DNA of 64,000 nucleotides from Cyclobacteriaceae bacterium (GTDB lineage Bacteria > Bacteroidota > Bacteroidia > Cytophagales > Cyclobacteriaceae). A model generated the notes under the pieces. The model had not been told where the DNA came from. It did not search any database and saw nothing but the letters and a program-made list of their open reading frames with translations. The first letter of the stretch is position 1. Every line of letters begins with the position of its first letter. Position numbers and translations under genes: made by a program. Location: contig JAAUQL010000003.1 of the NCBI GenBank assembly GCA_012033595.1, positions 45,152 to 109,151 of the forward strand, read 5' to 3'. This document shows positions 36,318 through 46,882 of this stretch, in pieces.

Positions 36318-36860
36318 TTGGCAGAAAAGATCATTTTGGGCATGGATCCCGGCACTTCCGTGATGGGTTATGGGATAATTGTGGTGAAAGGACAAGAGAC
36401 GCGCTTGCTGCAATATGGGGTCATCCACCTGTCTAAATATGTAAGCCATGAGCTAAAATTGAAGAAAATTTTCGAACGGGTCATTGGCCTTATCGACGAC
36501 TTCGAGCCGGATGAAGTGGCGCTTGAGGCACCTTTTTATGGGAAAAACGTACAATCGATGCTCAAGCTTGGCAGGGCTCAGGGAGTGGCCATGGCGGCAG
36601 CCTTGTCGAGAGAGATACCGATTACCGAATATGCCCCCAAGAAAGTGAAACAATCGGTGACCGGAAACGGAAACGCCTCAAAAGAACAAGTAGCCAACAT
36701 GCTGCAATCCATCCTTAAATGTGCCCTGGAGCCCAAGCTTTTCGATGCTTCAGATGCAGTGGCCGTTGCCTTGTGCCATCATTACAATGCCACTTCGCCA
36801 ACTTCAAAAACCAAGAGCTGGAAGGCCTTCATCAGCGACAATCCCGGAAGGATTATGTAA
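36318..36860 (+). CDS. ruvC: Crossover junction endodeoxyribonuclease RuvC
   Basis: About 180 residues; resolves Holliday junctions. Catalytic acidic residues are readable in ILGMDPGTSVMGYGI (Asp), VALEAPFYGKN (Glu) and FDASDAVAVALCHH (Asp/His region). I favour the TTG start at 36318 (LAEKIILGMDPG); the ATG at 36264 is in frame but adds 18 residues that do not fit the family. It is divergent from the GT2 operon. A RuvA or RuvB gene is not in this window. Confidence 0.93.
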   Translation: MAEKIILGMDPGTSVMGYGIIVVKGQETRLLQYGVIHLSKYVSHELKLKKIFERVIGLIDDFEPDEVALEAPFYGKNVQSMLKLGRAQGVAMAAALSREIPITEYAPKKVKQSVTGNGNASKEQVANMLQSILKCALEPKLFDASDAVAVALCHHYNATSPTSKTKSWKAFISDNPGRIM

Positions 36861-36997
36861 ACTCGGTCGGTTGCGCTCCGCACCATGCCCTTACAGCCAT
36901 ATGGAGGCCTGTTTTGCGCTGCGTGACACATGAGTGAGGAAATCATCGCCATAACCATGAATAAATCCCTACCTTACATGGCAGTAAGCAATCGATT

Positions 36998-38022
36998 ATG
37001 ACCAATTTCAAAAAGCTCAAAAGAGCGACCAAGTATTCACTGCTCATCGCATTGATCAATTTTGTTTTATTCATGGTGCGCATTTTCCATGGAAATGGAC
37101 CAGTTATCTGTGTGCCCAATTGGGGGTATTAGGTTTTTATCTGGTAAAAAAAGAGCGCCTCAAAACCATTGCGCATTTGACGACAGCCTATGGCCATGAA
37201 AAAAGCAGCCGCGAAATATTTGAAATGGCCAGAAAAGTATTTTACAATCTGGGACGTGGGGCCGCTGAACTGGGCATAAAACTAAACGCCGATACCAAAA
37301 CAGCCTATTTTAGCAACGTAGAAGTAGAAGGTGTGGAGCATGCATTTCGAGCAGTAGAAGAAGGCAAAGGTATCATCATGATCATCCCCCACCTCGGATG
37401 CTGGGAAGCACTTCCCAAGGCCTGGACGGTACTCGGAGTGCGCGGAGGTGCGGTCGGCAAACCACTGAAAAACGAGCAACTCAACAATTGGGTGCTCAAA
37501 AACCGAGAATTCAACGGCTTTCAGGTGCTGCCGCGTGGCAGCTCCTATAAGACGATTCTTCAATTTCTAAAACAAAACAACAGCCTGGGTATGCTCATAG
37601 ACCAGGATACCAGTGTGAAGGGCGTCTTTGTAGATTTTTTTGGAAAGCCCGCTTATACACCCATCGGTGCGGCAATGCTTGCCCTCGATACCGAGGCGGT
37701 TGTCCTCACTTCTATTTACGTGCGTACCTCCGGCAACAGATACAAATTGATATGCAGCAAGCCTATTGAAACCATCCGCACCGGCAATAGAGAAGAAGAA
37801 CTCCAATTGAATACGGAAAGGTATCAGAAAGCCATAGAAGTAGAGATAAAGCACTATCCCGAGCAGTGGGTATGGATGCATGAACGGTGGAAGACCACTC
37901 CAAAAATGGTGTCTGACAAAGCTCACCAAAAGCAAGCATGGCGAAAAAAGCGTCGAGAACTAAAGGCAGAAGAAATATTGGCGGCACCATTTATACCCAG
38001 ACCGGCACCGGGACAACTGTAG
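36998..38022 (+). CDS. Lysophospholipid/lipid A acyltransferase (LpxL/HtrB type; frameshifted here)
   Basis: The N-terminal part reads MTNFKKLKRATKYSLLIALI with a membrane helix, then breaks at the four-T run 37083-37086; one more T restores VRIFPWKWTSYLCAQLGVLGFYLVK and continues to 38022 (341 residues). The acyltransferase motif is IIPHLGCWE (HxxxxE-type), with GAVGKPLKNEQLNNW and LIDQD downstream. It probably adds the late acyl chains of lipid A at the inner membrane. A basic C-terminal tail (RKKRRELKAEE) is present. Confidence 0.9.
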
Positions 38023-38278
38023 CCAGGTAAGCGATAGTGCAAAGGAGGCAAGTACGCTATGGCCATTCTGGCAAAAATGGAGAATATCATCAGCGGGAGA
38101 TGCTTCTATTTCCTTCTTTAGTTTTTGAAAATAGCGACTTTACACGTGTATGCACTACACTTTCGAAAAAACCAAGGAGCCATCTTAGCGGAAATTGTTT
38201 CATTATCAATACTTCAATTTTTTATACGGTTAAATATTGATAACTTGTTTTTTAGGTTAGGGATAATATAAGCATAAA

Positions 38279-40663
38279 ATGGGCAACACCGCGTATGATG
38301 CCAAAAATAATGATCTGGGCCAACGCATTGATGCCCAGACTGACTTAGATGCGCTTAAGCAGGAATTGGCCGATCTTAAAGCTGAACATGATTTGCTCAA
38401 AGAGAAATTTGAAATCTATGATCAGATAGCCGAAGAAGGACTGTTCATTCACGAAAACTTCGTGATCAAAGAAACCAACAAAGCCTTTGAAAAATTGACG
38501 GGTTACTCCCGGCAAGAACTCATGGGAATGCACGGCAAAGAGATGCTCACACCGGAGTCTCTGCTCCTGCTCAAAGCTAATGTAAACAACCCTTCCACAG
38601 AAGTGGTGGAGGTGGATATGATCACCAAAGACGGACGTATTTTGCCTGTTCAAACCAAAGGCAAGTCCTTTGTATTGGGCGGTGTAACCCGGCGAGCCGG
38701 TTTGGTGCAGAATATTTCTGAGATCAATAAAGCAAGAAAAAAATTAGAGGAAAGCGAAGAAAAGCACAGGCTGATTTCTAGTCTGCTGTCAGATTATGTG
38801 TACACCTGTACCATCATTCCCGGGGAAACACCGCATCTGGGCTGGGTGAGTGGGGCAATGGAAAAAATATGTGGCTACTCAAGCGAAGAACTGGCCTCGA
38901 TAAAAGGCGGATGGTTTTCCATTATCCATCCGGAAGATGTGGCTCGCATCGCCGACAGCATCAATACCAACTATGCCGATAATAAATTCTATGAAAATGA
39001 ATACAGAATAATAGACAAACACGGCCAAACCCGCTGGCTTATGGACAGAAGTATGCTCATAGACTATAATGAGGGCACCAGGACTTTAACGCTGTTGGGC
39101 GCAACCAAAGACATTACAGAAAAAAAGAAAATAGAAGAAGACCTGCTTCAGAGAAACCTGGATTACAAAAGACTGAATGAAGACCTGAAACTTACTAACA
39201 AAAAGCTGTCGGAGGTCAACAATCAATTGACCGAAAGTGAATGGAAATACAAAAACCTGGTGGAAAGCTTTGCGCAGGGCATAGGCATTTCGCGGGGCGA
39301 AACCATCCTGTTTGCAAACAAGGCGCTGCTAGATATTTACGGACTGGATTCTTTCGAGGAATTTTGCTCCAAAAAATTAACCGATTACATGACTCCTAAA
39401 TCCAGGAAGGAAGTAAAATCGAGATTGCGCAACTATGACCGAAACATCCCGCAGGGCCCGGTGTTCCGCTATAACATCATAAGAAAAGATGGAGCCATAC
39501 GCACACTGGAAATTGTCTCCAATGAATTGACCCATGAAGATACCTTGTGCCGACAAGTGATCATCACTGATATCACTCCAAGATTGGAGACAGAAGACGC
39601 CCTGGCACGTGCAGCCCACATTTTCGAAAACATCCAACTTGGCCTTTTGATTTATAAACTCGAGAATCTGGATGATGACCGCTCGCTCAAACTCATAACG
39701 GCAAACCCCGCCTCAGAAGCAATTTTTGGCATTTCGCAAAAAGATGTAATGGGAAAATACATCGACGATATATTTCCAAATTTGCGTATCAATCGAATTC
39801 CACAACAGTATGCCGAAGTGGTGCGGAGCAAAATTCCTGTTGATATTGACGATATATACTATGAAGATGAGCGGATTTCCGAAACTTCTTTTTCGGTAAA
39901 AGTATTTCCATTACCCAACCAGTGTGTAGGGGTTTCTTTCAAAAATGTTTCGAAAAGAAGGCTGGCCGAGCAGGAATTGCGCATCAGAAACCACGAGCTC
40001 AATAATTTTGTATATAAAGTATCGCACGATCTGCGCGCACCGCTCAGCTCCATCAAGGGGCTTATCCATTTGTCCAAACTCGAAAACCACGCTGCCAACC
40101 ATTTACCCTTAATCGAAAACCGCATCAACCACCTGGACGGGTTTATTCGCGATATTCTGAGTCATTCGCGCAATCTAAACACAGCGGTGATCATCGAGCG
40201 TCTGCATCTGAAACAAATCATGTCGGATTGTATCGCAGAATTGGAATATCTATCGGGCGCTGATACCATCTCAAAGAACGTGACCATCAGCGGAACTGTA
40301 TTTTACAATGATAAAATAAGGATTTATGAAATCTGCCGCAATATGATCTCCAATGCCATCAAATACCAGGACAAAGACAAAGCAAAACCGTATTTGAAAG
40401 TGGTGGCACATACTACTCCCAAATCAGCCACCATTATTTTCGAAGACAATGGTATCGGCATTGAAAATGCCTATTTGCAAAATATTTTTGACATGTTTTA
40501 TCGCGCCACAGACCTTGGCGAAGGTTCGGGCATTGGATTGTATATAGTAAACCAGGCCATCGAAAAACTTGGAGGAAAGGTGCTGGTCACGAGCCGGTCT
40601 GGCATTGGCACCACCTTTACCGTAGTATTGCCCAACATGATCGGCAGGAAACAGCAAACCTAA
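38279..40663 (+). CDS. Soluble multi-PAS sensor histidine kinase
   Basis: A 794-residue kinase without membrane helices. An N-terminal coiled coil ([21 protein letters not shown]) is followed by about four PAS domains (e.g. [85 protein letters not shown]), then the H-box [20 protein letters not shown]-box ISNAIKYQD and G-box [18 protein letters not shown]. No response regulator or heme-binding partner is adjacent, so it is an orphan kinase. Its stop overlaps the convergent sulfatase by 4 bp. Confidence 0.93.
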   Translation: MGNTAYDAKNNDLGQRIDAQTDLDALKQELADLKAEHDLLKEKFEIYDQIAEEGLFIHENFVIKETNKAFEKLTGYSRQELMGMHGKEMLTPESLLLLKANVNNPSTEVVEVDMITKDGRILPVQTKGKSFVLGGVTRRAGLVQNISEINKARKKLEESEEKHRLISSLLSDYVYTCTIIPGETPHLGWVSGAMEKICGYSSEELASIKGGWFSIIHPEDVARIADSINTNYADNKFYENEYRIIDKHGQTRWLMDRSMLIDYNEGTRTLTLLGATKDITEKKKIEEDLLQRNLDYKRLNEDLKLTNKKLSEVNNQLTESEWKYKNLVESFAQGIGISRGETILFANKALLDIYGLDSFEEFCSKKLTDYMTPKSRKEVKSRLRNYDRNIPQGPVFRYNIIRKDGAIRTLEIVSNELTHEDTLCRQVIITDITPRLETEDALARAAHIFENIQLGLLIYKLENLDDDRSLKLITANPASEAIFGISQKDVMGKYIDDIFPNLRINRIPQQYAEVVRSKIPVDIDDIYYEDERISETSFSVKVFPLPNQCVGVSFKNVSKRRLAEQELRIRNHELNNFVYKVSHDLRAPLSSIKGLIHLSKLENHAANHLPLIENRINHLDGFIRDILSHSRNLNTAVIIERLHLKQIMSDCIAELEYLSGADTISKNVTISGTVFYNDKIRIYEICRNMISNAIKYQDKDKAKPYLKVVAHTTPKSATIIFEDNGIGIENAYLQNIFDMFYRATDLGEGSGIGLYIVNQAIEKLGGKVLVTSRSGIGTTFTVVLPNMIGRKQQT

Positions 40664-42245
40664 TCCAGCGGTTCAGCTTCAAAATCCGATACATTTACCC
40701 AGTTGGCTTTCAATTCTTCCCCGGCCATATAGCGCTCGTAAAAACCTCTGGTATTTTCGCTGGCATACATGTACTCATCGAAAACATGCCCATTTCCTGT
40801 CATGCGAGGATCTCCCTGCGACTTGAGTTCATTTTCCATTTGGGCTATCAATTGGTTTTTTACCTCCGAATAGGCTGACTCCCCGGCCAGGTTGTTCATA
40901 CATTGAGGATCTTCGCCTATCTGGTATAGCTCTTCGGCAGGCCGCTTGCCAAACGACCATTGCCAGTAATTGAACGTGTTTGGATTGGTTCTGCGTTGCA
41001 GCAAGGCAGTTTTGGTGGGACTACCGTCACAATTCAGGTATCCGGTCTCGGGATTGCCAGCCGGCCAGCGTTCGGGTTCATAATTTTTGATCATCAGAAA
41101 ACCGTCTTTCACTATACCCCTAATCGGGTAGCCCTGATCGTGCGGCCTACCGATGTCGTGCCGCTCTTTGCCAATAAGCACATGATCGCGTTCAGGATTT
41201 ACGATCCCCGATTTGTCAGAGAACAGGATGTCGGTCAGACTCCTCCCCTGCATGGTTTGCATATTGCATGCGGTCGCATCAAGTTGGGCCAACTACAATA
41301 GGTGGGCGCAAAATCTATGAAGTTGACATAATCGTCCACAATTCTTCCCGGATTTTTTATGCCATCTTTCCACATTATAGCCAGTGGCAGGTGGTTTGAA
41401 AGCTCATATTCCTGTCCTTTGATCCGTGGAAAAGGCATGCCATTGTCGGCGGTTACGATTACGATGGTATTGTCCAATTGGCCGCTTTTATCCAGTATTT
41501 CCAGCATATTGCGTAGGTGTTTGTCAAAGTACTCCAGTTCAAATGCATAATCGAGCAGATCGGCTCTTACGGTATCGTTATCAGGCCAAAAGTCAAATAC
41601 CCTGTCGATGTCCGCCAGGTTTTTTCCACCTATTTCTATGCCCGATCCAAAAGTGTAGTCGCGGTGCGGCTCGGTAGCACCAAACCAGAAGCAAAATGGC
41701 TTGCCCTCTACGTTGCTTTGCAGAAACTCTTCGAAATTGGCTGTGTAGTCGTTGGTGGAGATTGCAGAAGTTGGCGGAGTAGTCTGGTGCTTATGGTATG
41801 GTACCCCCGTCAATTGCCTTGCATTCCCAGTAGCATCCAGCGCAACCCCGGGAGCCCAGCCTTTAGCAGTATAGCCCACATGATATCCATTTTCAGCAAG
41901 TGCTTCAGCATAGGTTTTGAATTTAGCAGGAAAAAAGGGGGTATGGTTGGCAGCTTCTTCCAGTTGCCATGAGTTGCGTCCTGTCAGTATGCAGGCACGT
42001 GATGGCGCGCACTTGGCATTGGGCGTATACGCATTGTTGAATAGTATGCCTTCTGCGGCCACCCTGTCAAAAGCTGGCGTTTTCACCCACTCACATCCGT
42101 ATGCGCCCATATGCGGATAGGAGGCATCATCGGCTATGGCAAAAAGAATATTTGGCACAGTCTTTTGCGTAGTGGACTGGGTTTGGCAGGAAAACAGCGA
42201 AAATAGTATTGCTAAAAAAATCAGAGGGATCATGTTTCTTTTCAT
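40660..42245 (-). CDS. Sulfatase lipoprotein (formylglycine type; frameshifted here)
   Basis: Two overlapping frames encode one protein of 528 residues. The N-terminus is a lipoprotein signal ending SLFSC. The catalytic site [15 protein letters not shown] carries the cysteine converted to formylglycine; metal ligands appear in [11 protein letters not shown] and [10 protein letters not shown]. One base is missing around 41290-41297, joining NFIDFAPTY to [12 protein letters not shown] and on to 40660. The composition resembles glycan sulfatases such as N-sulfoglucosamine sulfohydrolase, but no formylglycine-generating enzyme or polysaccharide locus is adjacent. Its 3' end overlaps the histidine kinase stop. 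Confidence 0.88.
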
Positions 42246-42456
42246 CGAAATCTTATATTAGAAAATAAAGTGAAGGTAAGCTTAGCCAGTGAAGATAGCC
42301 AAATAATCTTCGGATTTTGATGGCTTTTTTACTATGAGCCAAAAGTCTAAAGTCTCGTACCAAATGCCACTACGTCTCACGGTATAGCGCTGGGTTATCA
42401 GCATTTGGCCATGGGCATGCAGCTAACTAGTCGTTTCCAAATTTGATATTAATGGC
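42246..42456. other. Sulfatase-lysS divergent spacer
   Basis: Holds a plus-strand terminator-like hairpin (42297-42330) and an eight-base-pair inverted repeat (CCAAATGC 42360-42367 with GCATTTGG 42401-42408). No gene is visible. Confidence 0.4.
42297..42330 (+). terminator. Terminator-like hairpin upstream of lysS
   Basis: AGCCA/TGGCT closes a stem capped by AATC-TTCG-GATT, a stable UUCG-type tetraloop, followed by six T's on the plus strand. No plus-strand gene ends just upstream, so it may be a relic or an attenuator. Confidence 0.4.
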
Positions 42457-42464
42457 TATTTTTG
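42457..42464 (+). promoter_or_regulatory. lysS -7 element (TAnnTTTG)
   Basis: TATTTTTG lies 22 nt before the lysS ATG and matches the Bacteroidota -7 consensus. Confidence 0.5.
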
Positions 42465-42485
42465 CACTCCAAATCAAAAACGCAT

Positions 42486-44211
42486 ATGCAACTCAGCGAA
42501 CAAGAATTAAGAAGGAGGGCAGAAAAAGCCGAATTAGAAAAACTAGGGATCAATCCGTACCCCTCCGAACTTTTTGAAGTGAATGCCAATATCAGGGACA
42601 TTCTCGAAAACTATGAAAAGCAAAAAACAGATTATAAAAACATATCTATAGCCGGGCGACTGATGAGCCGCAGGATCATGGGATCGGCCTCTTTTGCCGA
42701 GTTGCAAGATGCCACAGGTAAAATGCAGATATACTTTCGCAGAGACGATATCTGCCCGGGCGAAGACAAAACCATGTACAATACCGTGTTCAAAAAATTG
42801 CTGGATATCGGAGATATAATTGGAATAAAAGGATATGTATTCACTACCCAGACCGGTGAAACGTCCATTTATGTAAATGAATTTAAAGTCCTCGCCAAAT
42901 CACTGCGTCCTTTGCCCATTGTAAAAGAAACACAAGATGCCGAAGGCAATGTGAAGTCGCACGACAGCTTTACCGATCCGGAGCAGCGCTATCGTCAGCG
43001 CTATGTCGATCTGATCGTGAACCCTCATGTGCGTGATACATTCAGAAAAAGAACCGCCCTGGTCAATACCATGCGGGATTTTCTCAATGACCGGGGGTAT
43101 CTTGAAGTGGAGACACCCATATTGCAGCCGATCTATGGCGGAGCAGCAGCCAAACCCTTTAAGACCCATCACAATACCCTCGATATGACCTTGTACATGC
43201 GCATTGCCAATGAGCTGTACCTCAAAAGGCTCGTGGTAGGCGGCTTCGATGGGGTCTATGAGTTTTCAAAGGATTTCCGAAACGAAGGGATGTCGCGCTT
43301 TCACAATCCTGAATTTACCCAAATAGAATTGTACGTCGCCTACAAAGATTACCAATGGATGATGGACTTGGTAGAGGAAATGGTAGAAAAAGTAGCCCTC
43401 AATCTACATGGTACTACAGAGGTAAAAGTCGGTGAACATGTCATCAACTTCCAGCGACCCTGGAAGCGCTTCACCATGTTTGAGGCTATCGCGCACTATA
43501 CGGGCATAGACATCTCTAATATGGAAGAAACCGAACTGAGGGAAACCGCCAGGAAACTGAAAGTGCCGGTAGATGAAACCATGGGCAAAGGCAAACTGAT
43601 AGATGAAATATTTGGCGAAACCTGTGAGGCCCAGCTTATCCAACCCACGTTTATTACCGACTATCCGATAGAAATGTCTCCTTTGGCCAAAAAACACAGA
43701 TCAAAAGAGGGTCTGGTGGAGCGATTTGAGGCGGTTTGCAATGGCAAAGAGATATGCAACTCCTTCTCTGAGTTGAACGACCCCATCGACCAACGCGAGC
43801 GCTTTCAGGCTCAACTGGAACTGGGCAAGCGTGGCGACGAAGAAGCCATGATGCTGGATGAAGACTTCTTGCGCGCCCTCGAATATGGCATGCCTCCTAC
43901 GGCAGGTCTGGGCATAGGCATAGACCGCCTGGCCATGATTATGACCAACTCAAAGTCGATACAGGATGTGCTTTTTTTCCGCAAATGAAGCCCGAGAAAA
44001 ATCCCTCGATCCTACGGTGGCCTTTACCAAAGCAGGCGTCAGGGCCGAACTGATCCCGATATTGGTGAAGCTGGGACATACTAAAATGGAAGACTTAAAG
44101 AAAGATAAAAGCAGCAAGCTCTTTAATGATGTATGCGGTATGCGCCAAAAAATGAAATTGGAGGATGTGGCCAATCCTACCCTGGAGGAAGTGGAGGGCT
44201 GGCTGGCCTAG
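42486..44211 (+). CDS. lysS: Lysine--tRNA ligase with C-terminal extension (two frameshifts here)
   Basis: A class IIb synthetase. From the ATG at 42486 ([16 protein letters not shown]) the OB-fold and catalytic core read through, with motif 2 [22 protein letters not shown] and motif 3 [14 protein letters not shown]. The frame then breaks twice: at CC 43979-43980 (one C missing; restores [13 protein letters not shown]) and at the five-A run 43997-44001 (one A missing; restores [15 protein letters not shown]). The corrected protein is 575 residues and ends in a ~70-residue extension ([36 protein letters not shown]), a helical domain common in Bacteroidota LysRS. The breaks are almost certainly errors. 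Confidence 0.95.
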
Positions 44212-44238
44212 CATGCATAGCGTAAAGCAATTATCCTT

Positions 44239-44285
44239 AAATCGAAAAAAGCACTGGTCAAACCGGTGTCTTTTTCGATTTTAAT
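44239..44285. terminator. Bidirectional terminator between lysS and the OmpA-type gene
   Basis: A near-perfect stem: AAATCGAAAAA-AGCACTGG against CCGGTGTC-TTTTTCGATTT around a five-base loop, followed by T's on the plus strand and preceded by A's for the minus. Confidence 0.85.
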
Positions 44286-44364
44286 GTTACTGAGTGCCGA
44301 TTGATTCTACTATAAAAGCCTGCATGAACCACAAACATCCAACTCCGTCTTTCGTGCCCGGATA

Positions 44365-45603
44365 TTAACCCTTCAAAATTTCCACCTCTACCCGCACGTT
44401 TTTCCCTGCCATGGCGTCGTTCTTTTTATAGATCATTTTTTTACCACCCCAGCCTTTCAGCTCCATCCTTTTCTCGTCTATTCCCTGATCTACCAGCCAT
44501 CTTTTTATGATCTCTGCCCTGGCCTTGGACAGGTCTTTGGCAGAGCTGGTCAGCTCAATATTGTTGGGGGTCACTGCAAAATAATTATTATCATCTTCGC
44601 GCAAGGTAATGAGCTTGCCGGGGCTGTTGCCATTGGTATGCCCATGTATCCTGATTTCCAGTTTGTCGTTTTCCTTCAACATCCCCAATAAACTATTGAG
44701 TTCAAACTTCGATTCTGGCTTCATAATGGCCGAGTTGGTATAAAAATACACATTGTACATGGTAAGGATATCCCCTACCTTGTGCCGGGCCAGTTGAAAT
44801 TTGATGGTCGTAATGCCTCCTGACTCATCGATCATGCTTTGGTCTTCCGAAGACATGGGGTCGTCAATTTTAAATTTCACCTGTTCTTTTACAAAACCAA
44901 AAATATCGCAAAGGGCGATGATTTCTTTCGACTGCGAATTGGGTGCTTCGAGTTGGTGAATTTGGTTGGTGCTCACACTTTTCATGGCCTTGTCGCGCGA
45001 AGCATCTATTATGGTCACATAGCCGGGTACTTCCTTCAAGGTGGTGGCACTCACCACATTAAACCGGTAGTTGTACAAGTTTTCATCTTGCTGCACAGGA
45101 GGTGGAGGAATGGAGCCTGCTTTATCTTCGACTTTCAATTTTTCATTCGCTATTTCCTTCGGCTGGTTGATCGCCACCACATCGGGCGTTTCTTCTACCT
45201 GATTTGGCAACAGGTCTTGCAACTTAATGCCTACATATAGAATCCAGGCATCATAAAACTGGTTCTCCCTCCGCAACTCGGTGCGCTTTTCGCGGGCATA
45301 GTCCAAATCGTCTTTGGTCTTGTAGGCATATACATAGTACAACCCATTGCCTTTGTACCTGCCAACACTTGGCCTTTTTCCTTTTATACTTGTTTTCCGG
45401 GAATATTGTAGTGCATTATCGCCGATCTGAAACGCCCCGATGATGAGGTACATGCCATCTTCGAGGTAGGGTATGGATTGCTGGTTTTCCATAGTATTAT
45501 TAATTTCTCCGCTTTTTGCCGAAGAAAATTGTGGATACCGGATTACAAAAAATGCCAGTATAAATAAAAGTACAATACCCTGAAGCTTCCTTAGGTTTTT
45601 CAT
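44365..45603 (-). CDS. OmpA-family envelope protein
   Basis: A 412-residue protein. A hydrophobic N-terminus (LQGIVLLFILAFFVIRYPQF) serves as signal or anchor. Residues ~45-125 resemble a SPOR-like domain (YLIIGAFQIGDNALQYSRK, GLYYVYAYKTKDDLDYAREKR). The C-terminal ~130 residues form an OmpA peptidoglycan-binding domain (LTMYNVYFYTNSAIMKPESKFEL, IRIHGHTNG, KDLSKARAEIIKRWLVDQGI), though interrupted by an insertion (GKLITLREDDNNYFAVTPNNIEL). It lies 33 bp after the PorG-like gene and is probably cotranscribed, tying an outer-membrane barrel to the cell wall. Confidence 0.85.
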   Translation of the reverse strand: MKNLRKLQGIVLLFILAFFVIRYPQFSSAKSGEINNTMENQQSIPYLEDGMYLIIGAFQIGDNALQYSRKTSIKGKRPSVGRYKGNGLYYVYAYKTKDDLDYAREKRTELRRENQFYDAWILYVGIKLQDLLPNQVEETPDVVAINQPKEIANEKLKVEDKAGSIPPPPVQQDENLYNYRFNVVSATTLKEVPGYVTIIDASRDKAMKSVSTNQIHQLEAPNSQSKEIIALCDIFGFVKEQVKFKIDDPMSSEDQSMIDESGGITTIKFQLARHKVGDILTMYNVYFYTNSAIMKPESKFELNSLLGMLKENDKLEIRIHGHTNGNSPGKLITLREDDNNYFAVTPNNIELTSSAKDLSKARAEIIKRWLVDQGIDEKRMELKGWGGKKMIYKKNDAMAGKNVRVEVEILKG

Positions 45604-45636
45604 GTGGTGTGGTTTAGGTCATTCGTGTTCTATCCG

Positions 45637-46749
45637 CTATCGGAACTTGGCCCGTCTAAAACTCCCCGAAATGATGTATGAAATTTTAAAACTGGTCACA
45701 ATATAAATATCCTTATCGCTGGACATTCCTCTGATATTGTCAGGATGCTCTTGTCCATAGCCACCAAACACGGTATATGACTCGCCATTGTATAAGGAGG
45801 TATAGGTTGTCGTTCTTACCACTTCGCCAATGGCGTCAAAATCTCTCGCCTCACCGCTTCTGGCACTCACCGTTTCTCTTGACCTGTCCGACATAGCCCT
45901 GGCCAGCTCACTATCCAATGCGCCCAGATCGACATACATGCCACTAACGTCGTCGATATAATCCGTAAACAAATACCGGTATCCAATTTCAAATTCAAAG
46001 TCAAGCCGTTTTTGCAATTTTGTTCTTATCCCCAAACCAAAAGGAATGGATGGTTGTATGAGACTATATGGTTTTACATCGTAGTGCTCACTGTATTGTC
46101 CCTCGGTGCCCAATTCTCGCAAGGCCACCCATTTGCCAGCTTCGGCAAGCGGCTGGCCTTGTTTGTCGTTTTCAGGGGCTTTGCCCTTTGGGTTATGGTG
46201 AAAAACCGCAACCCCTGCAAACACATAGGGCGTAAAAGAAACACGGTTGAGAAACGTACCATGATTGGGAAAAATATCCCATATTCCGACTATCGCCAGT
46301 TCTTTGATATCGTTGCGAAATGATGCATTTCTCACATAGCGGAACCTGCTGTCGGTGCCATATGGGTCGGCAGACTGAAAGTCGTCGCCCGTGAGTCTGC
46401 CCCAGCTCAGGCTACCTCTAAAGCTAAGATTTGGTGTGTACCGATAGGTGCCATACACGGAAAATGCCGGGCGGGTCAATGAAATATCGGTGCTCAACAT
46501 GCCCGATTTTGGGGTGATATCCCCAAAATAGTTTAATGCATCGACACTAAAGCCCACACTGGCATAGCGTTTACTCTCATCGAAGTGGATAGACCCCCCT
46601 TTATAAGAACCTATTTTCTTGTTTTTCTTTTTCAAATAACTCTTGCTACGGCGCTGCGCTTGGGCATCATTTATTGCCAGAAAGGAAATGCACAAAAGTA
46701 CCATGCCCAAATACCTAAGCAGTCTGTATTGAAAAATGGAGTCTTTCAC
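45637..46749 (-). CDS. PorG-like (DUF6089) outer-membrane beta-barrel protein
   Basis: A 370-residue secreted barrel. The signal peptide is YLGMVLLCISFLAINDAQAQ. A basic segment (RRSKSYLKKKNKKIGSYKGG) precedes the barrel, whose strands fit DUF6089/PorG: FSVDALNYFGDITP, LSFRGSLSWGRLTGDD, NDIKELAIVGIWDIFP, FTPYVFAGVAVFHHNPKG, LDFEFEIGYRYLFTDYIDDVSG. PorG is a T9SS component in Porphyromonas, and a T9SS substrate is encoded at 16.9 kb. However, DUF6089 includes many paralogues, so a T9SS role here is an inference. Confidence 0.8.
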   Translation of the reverse strand: MKDSIFQYRLLRYLGMVLLCISFLAINDAQAQRRSKSYLKKKNKKIGSYKGGSIHFDESKRYASVGFSVDALNYFGDITPKSGMLSTDISLTRPAFSVYGTYRYTPNLSFRGSLSWGRLTGDDFQSADPYGTDSRFRYVRNASFRNDIKELAIVGIWDIFPNHGTFLNRVSFTPYVFAGVAVFHHNPKGKAPENDKQGQPLAEAGKWVALRELGTEGQYSEHYDVKPYSLIQPSIPFGLGIRTKLQKRLDFEFEIGYRYLFTDYIDDVSGMYVDLGALDSELARAMSDRSRETVSARSGEARDFDAIGEVVRTTTYTSLYNGESYTVFGGYGQEHPDNIRGMSSDKDIYIVTSFKISYIISGSFRRAKFR

Positions 46750-46882
46750 TGTTATAAAATTTCAAACCTGAAAATAAATGATTCATATTCCAATGAGAAA
46801 TATAAAAATATTGGGGGCAAATATATATATAATCTTTAGTTTTTTAATGATGATAAAGTGTAGAGCATGCCCATTTAGTACA

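Noticed and set aside
38037..38240. 67-codon plus-strand frame between the acyltransferase and the histidine kinase
   Set aside because: It needs a GTG start, has no homology or recognisable composition, and is probably part of the spacer.
40660..42245. Sulfatase as a pseudogene
   Set aside because: Only one base is missing in a 529-codon frame that is otherwise intact with all active-site residues; the same error type occurs in essential genes.
42246..42485. T-box or riboswitch upstream of lysS
   Set aside because: No T-box core or known riboswitch motif is visible; only a hairpin with a T-run and a short inverted repeat.
43966..44211. Separate 81-codon gene after lysS
   Set aside because: It is the C-terminal extension of LysS displaced by two missing bases.
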